DNA from: Moraxella nasibovis
GTDB lineage: Bacteria; Pseudomonadota; Gammaproteobacteria; Pseudomonadales; Moraxellaceae
Direction of reading: 5' to 3'
Length of the DNA: 64,000 nt
NCBI RefSeq assembly: GCF_029581575.1
Contig: NZ_CP089975.1
Location: forward strand, 1,922,001 to 1,986,000
Positions 25,594-35,557 of the stretch are shown here, in pieces; position 1 is the first letter of the stretch, and every line of letters starts with the position of its first letter. Both the position numbers and the translations under genes were made by a program. The notes beneath the pieces were generated by a model. It was not told the DNA's origin. It worked only from the letters and a program-made list of their open reading frames with translations, and made no database searches.

Positions 25594-26241
25594 ATGACCA
25601 TCCGTGCTTTTCTTGGCGGCTCATTTGACCCTATGCATTCATCACACTTGGCGATGGCGATGAGCGTTCATACCACACTTTACCAAGCCACCACCAACCC
25701 CATCAGCGTCTCTCTTATGCCTACCAAGGGCAATCCTTTTAAGGGCAAGCCTACGCCTGATGAACACCGACTTGCCATGCTACGCCTTGCCACCGCAGGC
25801 ACACCCATTGGCATTGAGACCTGCGAGCTTGACCGCACACCGCCCATCTATACGATTGATACAGTGCGACTACTTCGGCAAACCCACCCCAACGACACGC
25901 TGATTTTTATCCTTGGACAAGACAGCTTGTACGGTCTGCCAACTTGGAAAGATGGCGATAAGATTTTGGATTTTGTCAATATCTGGGCATTTTGGCGGGG
26001 CGATTTTGATCAAGATGATGAATTTAGTCCGCAAGTTTTGGCAAATTTGACCTTTAATTTGGACAAGTTTTTAACCCATCAAGGCATGATTTATCAAGAC
26101 CGCACACCCATCACTGCCATGTCGTCTAGCCAAATTCGCACGCTCATTGCCAATAAAGACCCAAAAGCAAGCGACCATCTACCGCCCAAAGTGGCAGATT
26201 ACATACATAAAAACGCACTTTATGGCGAAACTGTGCTATAA
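25594..26241 (+). CDS. nadD: Nicotinate-nucleotide adenylyltransferase
   Basis: 215 aa. Adenylates nicotinate mononucleotide in NAD synthesis. Nucleotidyltransferase motifs are GGSFDPMHSSHLAMAMS (the HxGH-like signature, here HSSH) and the C-terminal SSSQIRTLI. LIFILGQDSLYGLPTWKDG is the NadD substrate block. ATG 25594 gives the standard N-terminus MTIRAFLGGSFDP; the frame is open from 25495. The first residue pattern H-S-S-H replaces the usual HxGH glycine by serine, a substitution worth noting. It is followed by rsfS 34 bp downstream, a conserved pair. Confidence 0.94.
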   Translation: MTIRAFLGGSFDPMHSSHLAMAMSVHTTLYQATTNPISVSLMPTKGNPFKGKPTPDEHRLAMLRLATAGTPIGIETCELDRTPPIYTIDTVRLLRQTHPNDTLIFILGQDSLYGLPTWKDGDKILDFVNIWAFWRGDFDQDDEFSPQVLANLTFNLDKFLTHQGMIYQDRTPITAMSSSQIRTLIANKDPKASDHLPPKVADYIHKNALYGETVL

Positions 26242-26275
26242 TGATGGGTTTATACAATTTGAATTTGAAACAGAC

Positions 26276-26659
26276 ATGAGCAATCAACACAACACTCAAA
26301 ACCTAAGCCTAGACGAGCAAGTGCATCTTGCCACCGAAGCCCTAGACGACCTAAAAGCCACCAACATCACCGTGATGACGGTTGAGCATTTGACCGAAGT
26401 GGCCGAGCGTATCATCATCGCCAACGCCACTTCCAAACGCCATGTTAAGGCATTGGCGGATAAACTTGGTGCCAAAGCCAAAGAAGCGGGACTGATGCCA
26501 CTGGGTCGTGAAGGCGACAAAGACAGCGACTGGACTTTGGTGGATTTGGGTGCGGTGGTCGTACACATCATGACGCCGCAGGCTCGTGAATTTTATGACC
26601 TAGAAGGTCTGTGGTCATCGCCAGAAGCCTTGCAAGCATTGGCGGTACAAAAGGCTTAA
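26276..26659 (+). CDS. rsfS: Ribosome silencing factor RsfS
   Basis: 127 aa; binds ribosomal protein L14 and blocks subunit joining when nutrients are low. Recognised by the DUF143 core: VMTVEHLTEVAERIIIANAT, then SDWTLVDLGAVVVHIMTPQA and REFYDLEGLW. The last two blocks are the most conserved in the family. The start ATG 26276 removes a 43-residue upstream extension that overlaps nadD. Standard nadD-rsfS neighbourhood. No rlmH follows within view; the next gene is convergent. Confidence 0.95.
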   Translation: MSNQHNTQNLSLDEQVHLATEALDDLKATNITVMTVEHLTEVAERIIIANATSKRHVKALADKLGAKAKEAGLMPLGREGDKDSDWTLVDLGAVVVHIMTPQAREFYDLEGLWSSPEALQALAVQKA

Positions 26660-26776
26660 TGATCAAAAATCGCCAAACGGTTGATGGTGAGCTTGATGAT
26701 AAATTCATCACAATCTGCACTGTACATGATCATCAAAAAAAAAGACAACACCCCCTTCTATCATGACAGCCACCAA

Positions 26777-27436
26777 TCATGACAGCCGATAATACCACGC
26801 ATACCGCACCCCAAAGCCAATCTCGACCAGATTGGCAATGATTCGCCCAGTCAGCCCCCACACCGTCTCGTCCGCCACCGTCCAAGCGGGTGTGGCAAAG
26901 GGTGGCTGATTGTCATAAGTCAGCACAATCTCACTGGGCGGCGTGTGAATAAAATACGACAACTCTCCCCAAAACACACGCTCAATCTCATCTGCCGACC
27001 CCACCAACGCCTGCGCTACATCAGGCGCTACCACCGCCACCACAGGACGAACGAGCGAGCCTGATTTGGCGGTTTGGCAGGGCAGATAACCAATAATGTG
27101 AGCGTCTGCACCGTCAAGTCCCACTTCCTCGCACGCCTCACGCAAGGCGGTGTGGGCGGTGTCGGTGTCCGTCTCGTCTCTTTTTCCACCGACAAAGCTC
27201 ACTTCACCTGCGTGGGCGGTGAGCCTCTGGCTGCGTTTGGTGAGTAGTAGGCGTGGCGTGGTCTCATTGGTGATGAGCACCAACACGCTTGCGGTGATTT
27301 GCACCTCTGCCTTGCCCTGCCGATAAGGATGGGCATAGCGGTCTGTGCCGTCATAATGCGTCAAGGCGTGCGACAATGTAGCCAGCATTTCACTGGCAAA
27401 ATGACTGGGCGGATTAGTGCGTTTATGGTCGTACAT
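26777..27436 (-). CDS. NUDIX hydrolase, NudL/YeaB-type (probable CoA pyrophosphatase)
   Basis: 219 aa. The UPF0035 motif typical of CoA-type NUDIX enzymes is present as LLTKRSQRLTAHAGEVSF followed by VGGKRDE. The NUDIX helix is TALREACEEVGL with the metal-binding REaCEE. These enzymes cleave CoA and related diphosphates. ATG 27436 is preferred because the extra upstream 27 residues (to 27517) are low-complexity and hydrophobic, but the ribosome-binding site is weak. It converges with rsfS. Confidence 0.85.
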   Translation of the reverse strand: MYDHKRTNPPSHFASEMLATLSHALTHYDGTDRYAHPYRQGKAEVQITASVLVLITNETTPRLLLTKRSQRLTAHAGEVSFVGGKRDETDTDTAHTALREACEEVGLDGADAHIIGYLPCQTAKSGSLVRPVVAVVAPDVAQALVGSADEIERVFWGELSYFIHTPPSEIVLTYDNQPPFATPAWTVADETVWGLTGRIIANLVEIGFGVRYAWYYRLS

Positions 27437-27500
27437 GGGTAGCTTTTTTCCGAAGATGGGTTGCAAAATGAAATTTAAAATCACCAAAAATTTGTATTTG

Positions 27501-27563
27501 GCGTGGGGGCGAATCACATTCGCCCAATAATCATCACGCAGGACAAATGTGATTTACCGCCAC
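27501..27563. repeat. GGGGCGAAT-type palindromic repeat
   Basis: GGGGGCGAATCACATTCGCCC forms a hairpin, then a related second half ACAAATGTGATTTACCGCC. Similar blocks occur at 28321-28350, within 39102-39253, and at 44572-44634. It lies in the 239-bp divergent spacer between two NUDIX genes, which otherwise shows nothing clear. Confidence 0.5.
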
Positions 27564-27675
27564 AGATTTATCATGAATCTGCATCGGTTTTTAAGTTTTG
27601 CTGGCATATTTTACAAGTTATGGCGATAAATTTGTGCTAAAATGGGAATTATTTTTGACAAATTACCAATCAGCC

Positions 27676-28242
27676 ATGTATTGCCTAAAATGCGGTAGCC
27701 CCGCTCACCACGCCATACCAGAAGGCGACACTCGCCCCCGTCTCGTTTGCCCTGCTTGCGGTCATATTCACTATGAAAATCCCAAGATGGTCTGCGGCGT
27801 GCTTGCCGTGCATGAAGGGCGCATTTTGCTGTGCAGGCGAGCCATTGAGCCTCGTTATGGGCTATGGACGCTCCCAGCAGGCTTTATGGAAAATGGCGAA
27901 ACCATGGCAGAGGGCGCCAAGCGTGAGACCGTGGAGGAAGCGGACGGCGTGGCGGTGGATTTGAAGCTGTACGCCTTGTATGACTTGCCGCATTGGGGGC
28001 AGATTCATGCGATGTATCTTGCCAATTTAAAGGATGGAGCGTTTGGCGTGGGGGTGGAGAGCTTAGAATGCGCCCTGTTTTATCCTGATGAAATCGACAT
28101 GGAAAATCTTGCCTTTGAGACCGTGCGTCAGACCATTGAGCGCTATCTGGCGGACAAAGACACCCTGATGAGCCAAGGAAAAGATGCCGATGATTTCGCT
28201 CACTATCCACTACACGAAGTGTGCATCCACCATCAGCCATAA
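27676..28242 (+). CDS. NUDIX hydrolase with N-terminal zinc ribbon
   Basis: 188 aa. The N-terminal zinc ribbon MYCLKCGSP...LVCPACGHIHYENPK has two CxxC pairs. The NUDIX box GFMENGETMAEGAKRETVEE fits GX5EX7REUXEE exactly, after GLWTLPAG. This architecture (zinc ribbon plus NUDIX, about 180-190 aa) is common in gammaproteobacteria, often grouped with NudC-like or ADP-ribose hydrolases. The substrate cannot be read. ATG 27676 is chosen because it begins the ribbon; the frame is open from 27598. Confidence 0.88.
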   Translation: MYCLKCGSPAHHAIPEGDTRPRLVCPACGHIHYENPKMVCGVLAVHEGRILLCRRAIEPRYGLWTLPAGFMENGETMAEGAKRETVEEADGVAVDLKLYALYDLPHWGQIHAMYLANLKDGAFGVGVESLECALFYPDEIDMENLAFETVRQTIERYLADKDTLMSQGKDADDFAHYPLHEVCIHHQP

Positions 28243-28320
28243 ACAGCGTGTCAATCTCTCACGATCCCCTCTATGACGCCAGCCATCCGACCGCATTCGC
28301 CAAAATCCATCCAAATCACT

Positions 28321-28350
28321 GGTGGGGGCAAATCACAGCTCGCCCCCACC
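28321..28350. repeat. Perfect GC hairpin between convergent genes
   Basis: GGTGGGGGC and GCCCCCACC pair perfectly around a 12-nt loop. It lies 6 bp from the M3 peptidase stop and between convergent genes, so it could slow or stop transcription from both sides, but there is no T-run. Confidence 0.55.
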
Positions 28351-28356
28351 ATCATC

Positions 28357-30507
28357 TTAGACGATACCTCTGGATTGTAAAAGCGCTGTCACATCAGGTC
28401 GTCTGCCCATAAATCGCTCAAACAACGCCATCGGCTCATCAGAGCCACCCTGCGACAGCACCGCCTCGACGAAGTCTCGCCCTGTCTTGGCATTGAACAC
28501 CCCCTCTTTTTCAAAGCGAGTAAAGCCATCGCTCGACAGCACCTCCGCCCACAGATAGCTATAATACCCCGCCGAGTAGCCACCAGCAAAGATATGGCTA
28601 AAACTGTGCGCCATCCGCACCCAGTCGGGCTCATTAAGTAGCGAGACATTCTGACGGATGTCCTCACGAATACGAGCGATCGCACCCTCATCGCCAGCCT
28701 GATACTCAGTGTGCAATCTAAAATCAAACAAAGCAAATTCAAGCTGTCTGACGATGGCGGTCGCTGATTGATAATTTTTGGCGGCAAGCATCTTATCGAT
28801 CATTTGTTTTGGCAAAGGTTCGCCTGTTTGATGATGTCTAGAAATCAGCGTCAGCGCCTCAGGGTTCCAAGTCCAGTTTTCCAAAAGCTGACTGGGAAAC
28901 TCCACCGCATCCCAAGCAACACCACTGATACCAGACACCGCCTGCACATCCACCGTAGTCAGCATGTGGTGCAAGCCATGCCCAAACTCATGAAACAAGG
29001 TCTCCACATCCCCATGCAGCAGCAAGGCAGGCTTGCCGTCACTGGCGGGTGCAAAATTACACACAAGCATCGACACAGGCAGCTGCACCGTCCCAGCCGC
29101 CGTCTTATAACGCCCCATGACGCCGCTATGCCATGCGCCACTTCGCTTATTTTCACGGGCAAATAAGTCCAAATAAAACGAAGCGATGTGCCGATCACCA
29201 GAAAACACCTCAAAAAAACGCACCTCAGGATGAATCACAGGCACACCCTGCTTTTCACGCACCGACACCCCAAACAGACGCTTGGTAATCTCAAACATGC
29301 CAGACAGCACCTGATCCACTGGAAAATAAGCTCGCAGCGCCTCTTTGTCGATGGCGTATTTGTCTTGTTTTAGCTTTTCGGACAAATAAGAAAAATCCCA
29401 AGGCATGAGCTCGTCAGAGGCGTCAAGCAGCCCTTTTTCTATGGCGTAGGCTTTGAGCTCGGCGATTTCTTGGCGAGATTTATCATGCGTTTTGGCTAAT
29501 AAATCATTCAAAAAATCAAGCACTTGCGTTGGGCTTGTCGCCATTTTGGTCGCCAAAGAATACTCAGCGTGAGAGCCAAAGCCGAGCAGCTGCGCCCGAG
29601 ACAGCCTAAGCGCCACTGTCTCATTCATGATGGCAGTGTTATCCCATTTGCCAGCATTTGGACCTTGATCAGAGGCTCGTGTGCGAAACGCCTCATACAT
29701 CTGTTTTCTTAGGCTGCGATCGTCGGCATAGGTGATGATGGCGGCATAGCTGGGATAATCCAGTCCAAAGCGATGGCCTGATTTGCCTTTGGATTTGGCA
29801 GATTTTTTGGCATTATCCAAAGCGATGTCGCTAAGCCCCTTGAGCTTTTGCTCATCATCAATAACAATCTCAAAGCCCATTTCAGCATCCAGCACATGAT
29901 TACTAAACTTGGTGGCAAGATTGGAGAGTCTGGCTGAAATCTCGGCATAACGCTCGGCATCCGCCCCTTCCAAAGTCACCCCTGAGAGCCTAAAATCAAG
30001 CAGCGCATCGTCGATTGCCTTTTTTTGCGCACGGATGTAGCTGGTGTACTCGGCGCCTTGTTTGAGTCTATTAAAAGCCTCATAAAGCGGGCGGTACATC
30101 CCAGCCCAAGTGCCAAACGCCACCAAAGATTTCTGTGCGTCATCGTACACCACTCTTAGCTCATCTGAATTTTTAAGCGAATGCAGCTGACTGACCGCCG
30201 ACCATGCACGGTCGATTTTATTCTGCGCATCTTCCAGAGGTGCATAAAAATTCTGCCAAGTGATTTGTTCTTGTCCGCTGAGCGCCTTGATGACATCCGT
30301 GTTATGCTCGATAAGATGCGTGATGGCAGGCTTGATGTGGTGTGGCTTGATCGCCAAAAAATCTGGCAATCCCTCAAAGTTTAGCAGCGGGTTATCTTTG
30401 AGCGTTTCATCCAGTATTAGTGGCACTGGATTAGCAACGCCAAACTTTGGCAGACCCATCGCCACCAAACCACCCAGTCCCATTTGTAAAAAACGACGAC
30501 GCTCCAT
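28357..30507 (-). CDS. prlC: M3-family oligopeptidase (PrlC/OpdA-like) with twin-arginine signal
   Basis: 716 aa. The zinc site HEFGHGLHHML is clear, in the block TLFHEFGHGLHHMLTTVDVQ. Other M3 blocks are SGAWHSGVMGRYK and FSHIFAGGYSAGYYSYLWAE. It opens MERRRFLQMGLGGLVAMGLP, a twin-arginine signal (RRxFL plus hydrophobic stretch), so export to the periplasm is predicted. Family members of this kind in E. coli (PrlC) are cytosolic. ATG 30507 has AAGGAG six bases upstream, which settles the start. It breaks down short peptides. Whether it is closer to OpdA or Dcp cannot be settled by eye. Confidence 0.9.
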   Translation of the reverse strand: MERRRFLQMGLGGLVAMGLPKFGVANPVPLILDETLKDNPLLNFEGLPDFLAIKPHHIKPAITHLIEHNTDVIKALSGQEQITWQNFYAPLEDAQNKIDRAWSAVSQLHSLKNSDELRVVYDDAQKSLVAFGTWAGMYRPLYEAFNRLKQGAEYTSYIRAQKKAIDDALLDFRLSGVTLEGADAERYAEISARLSNLATKFSNHVLDAEMGFEIVIDDEQKLKGLSDIALDNAKKSAKSKGKSGHRFGLDYPSYAAIITYADDRSLRKQMYEAFRTRASDQGPNAGKWDNTAIMNETVALRLSRAQLLGFGSHAEYSLATKMATSPTQVLDFLNDLLAKTHDKSRQEIAELKAYAIEKGLLDASDELMPWDFSYLSEKLKQDKYAIDKEALRAYFPVDQVLSGMFEITKRLFGVSVREKQGVPVIHPEVRFFEVFSGDRHIASFYLDLFARENKRSGAWHSGVMGRYKTAAGTVQLPVSMLVCNFAPASDGKPALLLHGDVETLFHEFGHGLHHMLTTVDVQAVSGISGVAWDAVEFPSQLLENWTWNPEALTLISRHHQTGEPLPKQMIDKMLAAKNYQSATAIVRQLEFALFDFRLHTEYQAGDEGAIARIREDIRQNVSLLNEPDWVRMAHSFSHIFAGGYSAGYYSYLWAEVLSSDGFTRFEKEGVFNAKTGRDFVEAVLSQGGSDEPMALFERFMGRRPDVTALLQSRGIV

Positions 30508-30701
30508 AAAAATCTCCTTAATCAAACCAAGCAATAATCAAATAGCAATCAAATCAGACAATCTGCCCAACAGCATTCTGCCACCAACAAACTCCACCTA
30601 GCTTAGTTAAAACCCACCAAAAAGTCAAGAAGCCCACCCTTTAAAAGCACTTCTGCAAACCCCAATGCCCCAACCCCTTATTTTTTTCAACTCAACCAAA
30701 C

Positions 30702-30735
30702 AAAAACCCCACAAGCTTTCACTTGCAGGGTTTTG
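30702..30735 (-). terminator. Terminator of the str/tuf transcript
   Basis: AAAACCCTGCAAGTG pairs with CTTGTGGGGTTTTT (minus strand, one bulge), followed by Ts, 32 bp past the tuf stop. Confidence 0.8.
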
Positions 30736-30766
30736 TTTGGCAGTTTGCCTTGTTTTGGGCTAGGGA

Positions 30767-31957
<1,191 letters not shown>

Positions 31958-32065
31958 GATATTATTCCTTATAAAGGGTCAAAATACAGATTTTGACATA
32001 ACATTAAATTGCCGTCTTGACCGCCCTATGGACAGTCAAGACTTGTTCATCAGATGAATAAAAGA

Positions 32066-34195
32066 TTACTCGTCTTCGTCATCTTTAGCAGTGAATTTCT
32101 TGATGATCTCGTCTGCAACATTCTTCGGCGTCTCTTGGTATTTAGCAAATTCCATAGAGTAAGTTGCACGACCTTGAGACATAGAACGCATTTGGGTAGC
32201 GTAGCCGAACATCTCTGCAAGTGGTACTTCTGCACGGATCGCTTTGGTACCGCCAGGCAGATCGTCCATACCTTGAACCATACCACGACGACGGTTTAGG
32301 TCGCCCATGATGTCGCCCATATAGTCTTCTGGCGTCTCTACTTCTACTTTCATGATAGGCTCAAGTAGCGCAGGGCTGGCTTGCATAAAGCCTTTTTTGA
32401 ACGCCATAGAACCTGCCATCTTGAACGACAATTCGTCAGAGTCCACATCGTGGTAAGAACCATCGTACAGAGTCGCTTTCACATTCACAACTGGGTAGCC
32501 AGCCAGAACGCCGTTTTTCATACGCTCTTGGATACCTTTATCGACCGCAGCGTGGTATTCTTTAGGAACAACACCGCCCACGATTTCTTCAGCAAATTCG
32601 TATTCTACTTCGCCAGTAGGATCTAGCGGCTCTAGGCGTAGCCATACATGACCGAACTTACCACGACCACCAGTTTGACGAACAAACTTACCTTCAACTT
32701 CAACAGTTTGACGGATGGTTTCACGGTAGGCTACCTGCGGCGCACCGATGTTCGCTTCAACGCCAAACTCACGCTTCATACGATCAACGATGATGTCAAG
32801 GTGCAATTCGCCCATACCAGAGATGATGGTTTGACCTGATTCTTCGTCAGTACGCACACGGAATGATGGGTCTTCTTTTGCCAGACGACCTAGTGCGATA
32901 GACATCTTCTCTTGGTCAGCTTTGGTCTTAGGCTCAACCGCTAGAGAAATAACTGGGTCTGGGAATTCCATACGCTCAAGGGTAATAACATTGTCGTTAT
33001 CACACAGCGTGTCACCAGTAGTTACATCTTTTAGACCAACGAATGCTACGATGTCACCTGCGCGAACTTCGTCCACTTCATTTTGGCTGTTTGCGTGCAT
33101 CTCAACGATACGACCGATACGCTCACGCTTCATCTTAACAGGGTTATAAACGCTGTCGCCTTGTTTTGCAACACCTGAGTAAACACGAACGAATGTCAAG
33201 TTACCCACATATTTGTCGTTCATGATTTTGAACGCTAGGGCTGCAAATGGCTCGTCATCCGAAGACTCGCGGCTACCTTCAGTTTCGTCTTTGTCATCTA
33301 GGATACCCTTGATGGCTTCAACGTCAGTTGGTGCTGGCAAGAACTCGATGACCGCATCAAGCATACGCTGAACACCTTTGTTTTTGAAGGCAGTACCACA
33401 AAGCATTGGCTGGATTTCGCAAGCCAAAGTACGGGCACGCAGACCAGCGACGATGTCTTCACGGCTCAAATCACCTTCTTCTAGGTATTTGTCCATCAAT
33501 TCTTCTGAGCTTTCGGCAGCTGCTTCAACCATGTTGTTGCGCCATTCTTCAGCAACATCAACCAGGTCAGCAGGAATATCGCCATACTCAAACTTCATGC
33601 CTTGAGATTCTACATCCCAGATGATGGCTTTCATTTCTAGTAGGTCGATGACACCTTCAAAGGTATCTTCCGCACCGATTGGCACAACCACTGGTACAGG
33701 GTTGCCGCCCAGACGAGTTTTAACTTGCTCAACCACACGGAAGAAGTTTGCACCAGTACGGTCCATTTTGTTTACGAACGCAAGGCGTGGTACACGGTAT
33801 TTGTTCGCTTGACGCCATACGGTTTCAGATTGAGGCTGTACACCACCAACCGCACAATAAACCATGCACGCACCGTCAAGAACACGCATAGAACGCTCAA
33901 CTTCGATGGTGAAGTCAACGTGGCCGGGGGTGTCAATTAGGTTGATGCGGTGCTCTGGGAATTGATCAGACATACCTGACCAAAAGCAAGTGGTTGCAGC
34001 AGAAGTAATGGTAATACCACGCTCTTGCTCTTGCTCCATCCAGTCCATAGTCGCTGCACCTTCGTGCACTTCACCGATCTTGTGGCTTTTACCTGTATAG
34101 AACAAAATACGCTCTGACGTGGTGGTTTTACCTGCGTCAATGTGAGCTGAGATACCGATGTTACGATATCTGTTTAAGGGAGTCTTACGAGCCAT
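32066..34195 (-). CDS. fusA: Elongation factor G
   Basis: 709 aa translocation GTPase. [19 protein letters not shown] (P-loop), [20 protein letters not shown] and [13 protein letters not shown] mark the G domain. Domain IV carries [11 protein letters not shown] and domain V the C-terminal [29 protein letters not shown] precedes the ATG. Placed between rpsG and tuf as in most gammaproteobacteria. Nothing unusual. Confidence 0.99.
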   Translation of the reverse strand: MARKTPLNRYRNIGISAHIDAGKTTTSERILFYTGKSHKIGEVHEGAATMDWMEQEQERGITITSAATTCFWSGMSDQFPEHRINLIDTPGHVDFTIEVERSMRVLDGACMVYCAVGGVQPQSETVWRQANKYRVPRLAFVNKMDRTGANFFRVVEQVKTRLGGNPVPVVVPIGAEDTFEGVIDLLEMKAIIWDVESQGMKFEYGDIPADLVDVAEEWRNNMVEAAAESSEELMDKYLEEGDLSREDIVAGLRARTLACEIQPMLCGTAFKNKGVQRMLDAVIEFLPAPTDVEAIKGILDDKDETEGSRESSDDEPFAALAFKIMNDKYVGNLTFVRVYSGVAKQGDSVYNPVKMKRERIGRIVEMHANSQNEVDEVRAGDIVAFVGLKDVTTGDTLCDNDNVITLERMEFPDPVISLAVEPKTKADQEKMSIALGRLAKEDPSFRVRTDEESGQTIISGMGELHLDIIVDRMKREFGVEANIGAPQVAYRETIRQTVEVEGKFVRQTGGRGKFGHVWLRLEPLDPTGEVEYEFAEEIVGGVVPKEYHAAVDKGIQERMKNGVLAGYPVVNVKATLYDGSYHDVDSDELSFKMAGSMAFKKGFMQASPALLEPIMKVEVETPEDYMGDIMGDLNRRRGMVQGMDDLPGGTKAIRAEVPLAEMFGYATQMRSMSQGRATYSMEFAKYQETPKNVADEIIKKFTAKDDEDE

Positions 34196-34364
34196 AATTT
34201 TTCCTAGAAAAATTCTGATTAAATTGGGTGTCTGATGGGTGGATTTTAGTCATTTTATGTGACAATATCATGACCATTAGACTGAATTTTGGTACGGCTT
34301 GAATGACAACTTCCATCCAAGCCGACGCATCTTTTTTAAGCAAGATTCAAAAAATCTGCCTAAA

Positions 34365-34838
34365 TTAGAAGCGGAAGTGTGAGAACGCTTTGTTAGCGTC
34401 TGCCATGCGGTGAACATCATCACGCTTCTTGATGGCAGCACCCTTGCCTTCTGCAGCATCATTTAGCTCGCCAGCTAGGCGTAGAGCCATTGATTTTTCA
34501 GAACGCTTAGCGGCAGCGTCAGCCAACCAACGCATTGCTAGGGCTGTACGACGGGAGGGGCGTACTTCCATAGGTACTTGGTAAGTTGCACCACCAACAC
34601 GGCGAGCTTTCACTTCTACCGTTGGGCGAACACTTTCTAACACTTCTTCAAAGAAAGCCACAGGATCTTCAACATTACGCTTGGCTGCAACTGTTTCTAG
34701 CGCACCATAAACGATTTTTTCTGCGACTGATTTTTTACCATCGACCATCACATGGTTGATGAATTTAGCGATGGTTTGGCTGCCGAATTTTGGATCTGGT
34801 AGGATTTCACGGGCAGCGACGACACGACGTCTTGGCAT
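34365..34838 (-). CDS. rpsG: 30S ribosomal protein S7
   Basis: 157 aa; nucleates the 30S head by binding the 3' domain of 16S rRNA. Standard start [20 protein letters not shown] and conserved blocks [11 protein letters not shown] and [16 protein letters not shown] are present, with the C-terminal [14 protein letters not shown] good ribosome-binding site (AAGGAACTATT) is present. The spacers of 168 bp to fusA and 113 bp to rpsL are longer than in E. coli and hold no clear promoter or terminator. Confidence 0.99.
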   Translation of the reverse strand: MPRRRVVAAREILPDPKFGSQTIAKFINHVMVDGKKSVAEKIVYGALETVAAKRNVEDPVAFFEEVLESVRPTVEVKARRVGGATYQVPMEVRPSRRTALAMRWLADAAAKRSEKSMALRLAGELNDAAEGKGAAIKKRDDVHRMADANKAFSHFRF

Positions 34839-34951
34839 AATAGTTCCTTATATCTTCAGGATAATCTGGTATAAAAGCTAGCTTAACCAGCCTTACTGCG
34901 CATTTGGGTTTGACACACCAAACCCTAAACTACGCAAATGATGTCTTAGGC

Positions 34952-35326
34952 TTATGCCTTAGGACGCTTAGCACCGTACTTAGAACGGCCTTGTTTACGA
35001 TCTTTCACGCCTGCACAGTCAAGTGCACCACGAACAGTGTGATAACGAACACCTGGTAAGTCTTTAACACGACCACCACGGATCAATACAACGCTGTGCT
35101 CTTGAAGGTTGTGACCTTCACCGCCGATGTAGCTAGACACTTCATAGCCTGAAGTTAGGCGTACACGGCACACTTTACGCATGGCTGAGTTAGGTTTTTT
35201 TGGAGTCGTAGTATATACACGAGTACATACGCCACGACGCTGTGGGCATGCTTGTAGTGCAGGTACTTTCGACTTCTCGGTAATGGTCTTACGACCTTTA
35301 CGGATAAGTTGGTTTGTGGTTGCCAT
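34952..35326 (-). CDS. rpsL: 30S ribosomal protein S12
   Basis: 124 aa, same length as in E. coli; part of the decoding centre. ATG 35326 gives [20 protein letters not shown]; the in-frame TTG at 35332 is ignored. The streptomycin-sensitivity region reads [12 protein letters not shown] with Lys at the classical position 43, and [17 protein letters not shown] keeps Lys at about 88. No resistance substitution is visible. First gene of the str block, with its own promoter (35408-35436). Confidence 0.99.
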   Translation of the reverse strand: MATTNQLIRKGRKTITEKSKVPALQACPQRRGVCTRVYTTTPKKPNSAMRKVCRVRLTSGYEVSSYIGGEGHNLQEHSVVLIRGGRVKDLPGVRYHTVRGALDCAGVKDRKQGRSKYGAKRPKA

Positions 35327-35407
35327 TGGCAATTTCTCCCGTTAGTAACAATATGGCTAGCTGTATTTTTTACAAATAGCCGACTTATCCCCACTTGGGG
35401 GCAATAT

Positions 35408-35436
35408 ATTATATGTGCAAATACAAAAAAATACAA
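35408..35436 (-). promoter_or_regulatory. str-operon promoter upstream of rpsL
   Basis: -35 TTGTAT (35431-35436), -10 TATAAT (35408-35413), spacer 17 bp, start expected near 35400. The leader begins with a possible CCCCCAAGTGGGG hairpin (35390-35402). The -35 reuses the last bases and U-tract of the upstream gene's terminator. Confidence 0.8.
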
Positions 35437-35466
35437 GGGCAAAATGATATTTTCAATTTGCCCTTG
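35422..35466 (-). terminator. Terminator of the EcsC-domain gene, overlapping the rpsL promoter
   Basis: CAAGGGCAAA (35457-35466 strand-reversed) pairs perfectly with TTTGCCCTTG (35434-35443), a 10-bp stem, followed by TATTTTTTTG on the minus strand. Confidence 0.8.
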
Positions 35467-35557
35467 CGTTTTGGTTCATGGTTTGTGATGACAAGCAGTG
35501 ATTATTTGCTCATGACACCCTAAACCACAACCGAGTCACGCATCAATCACGCATCAA

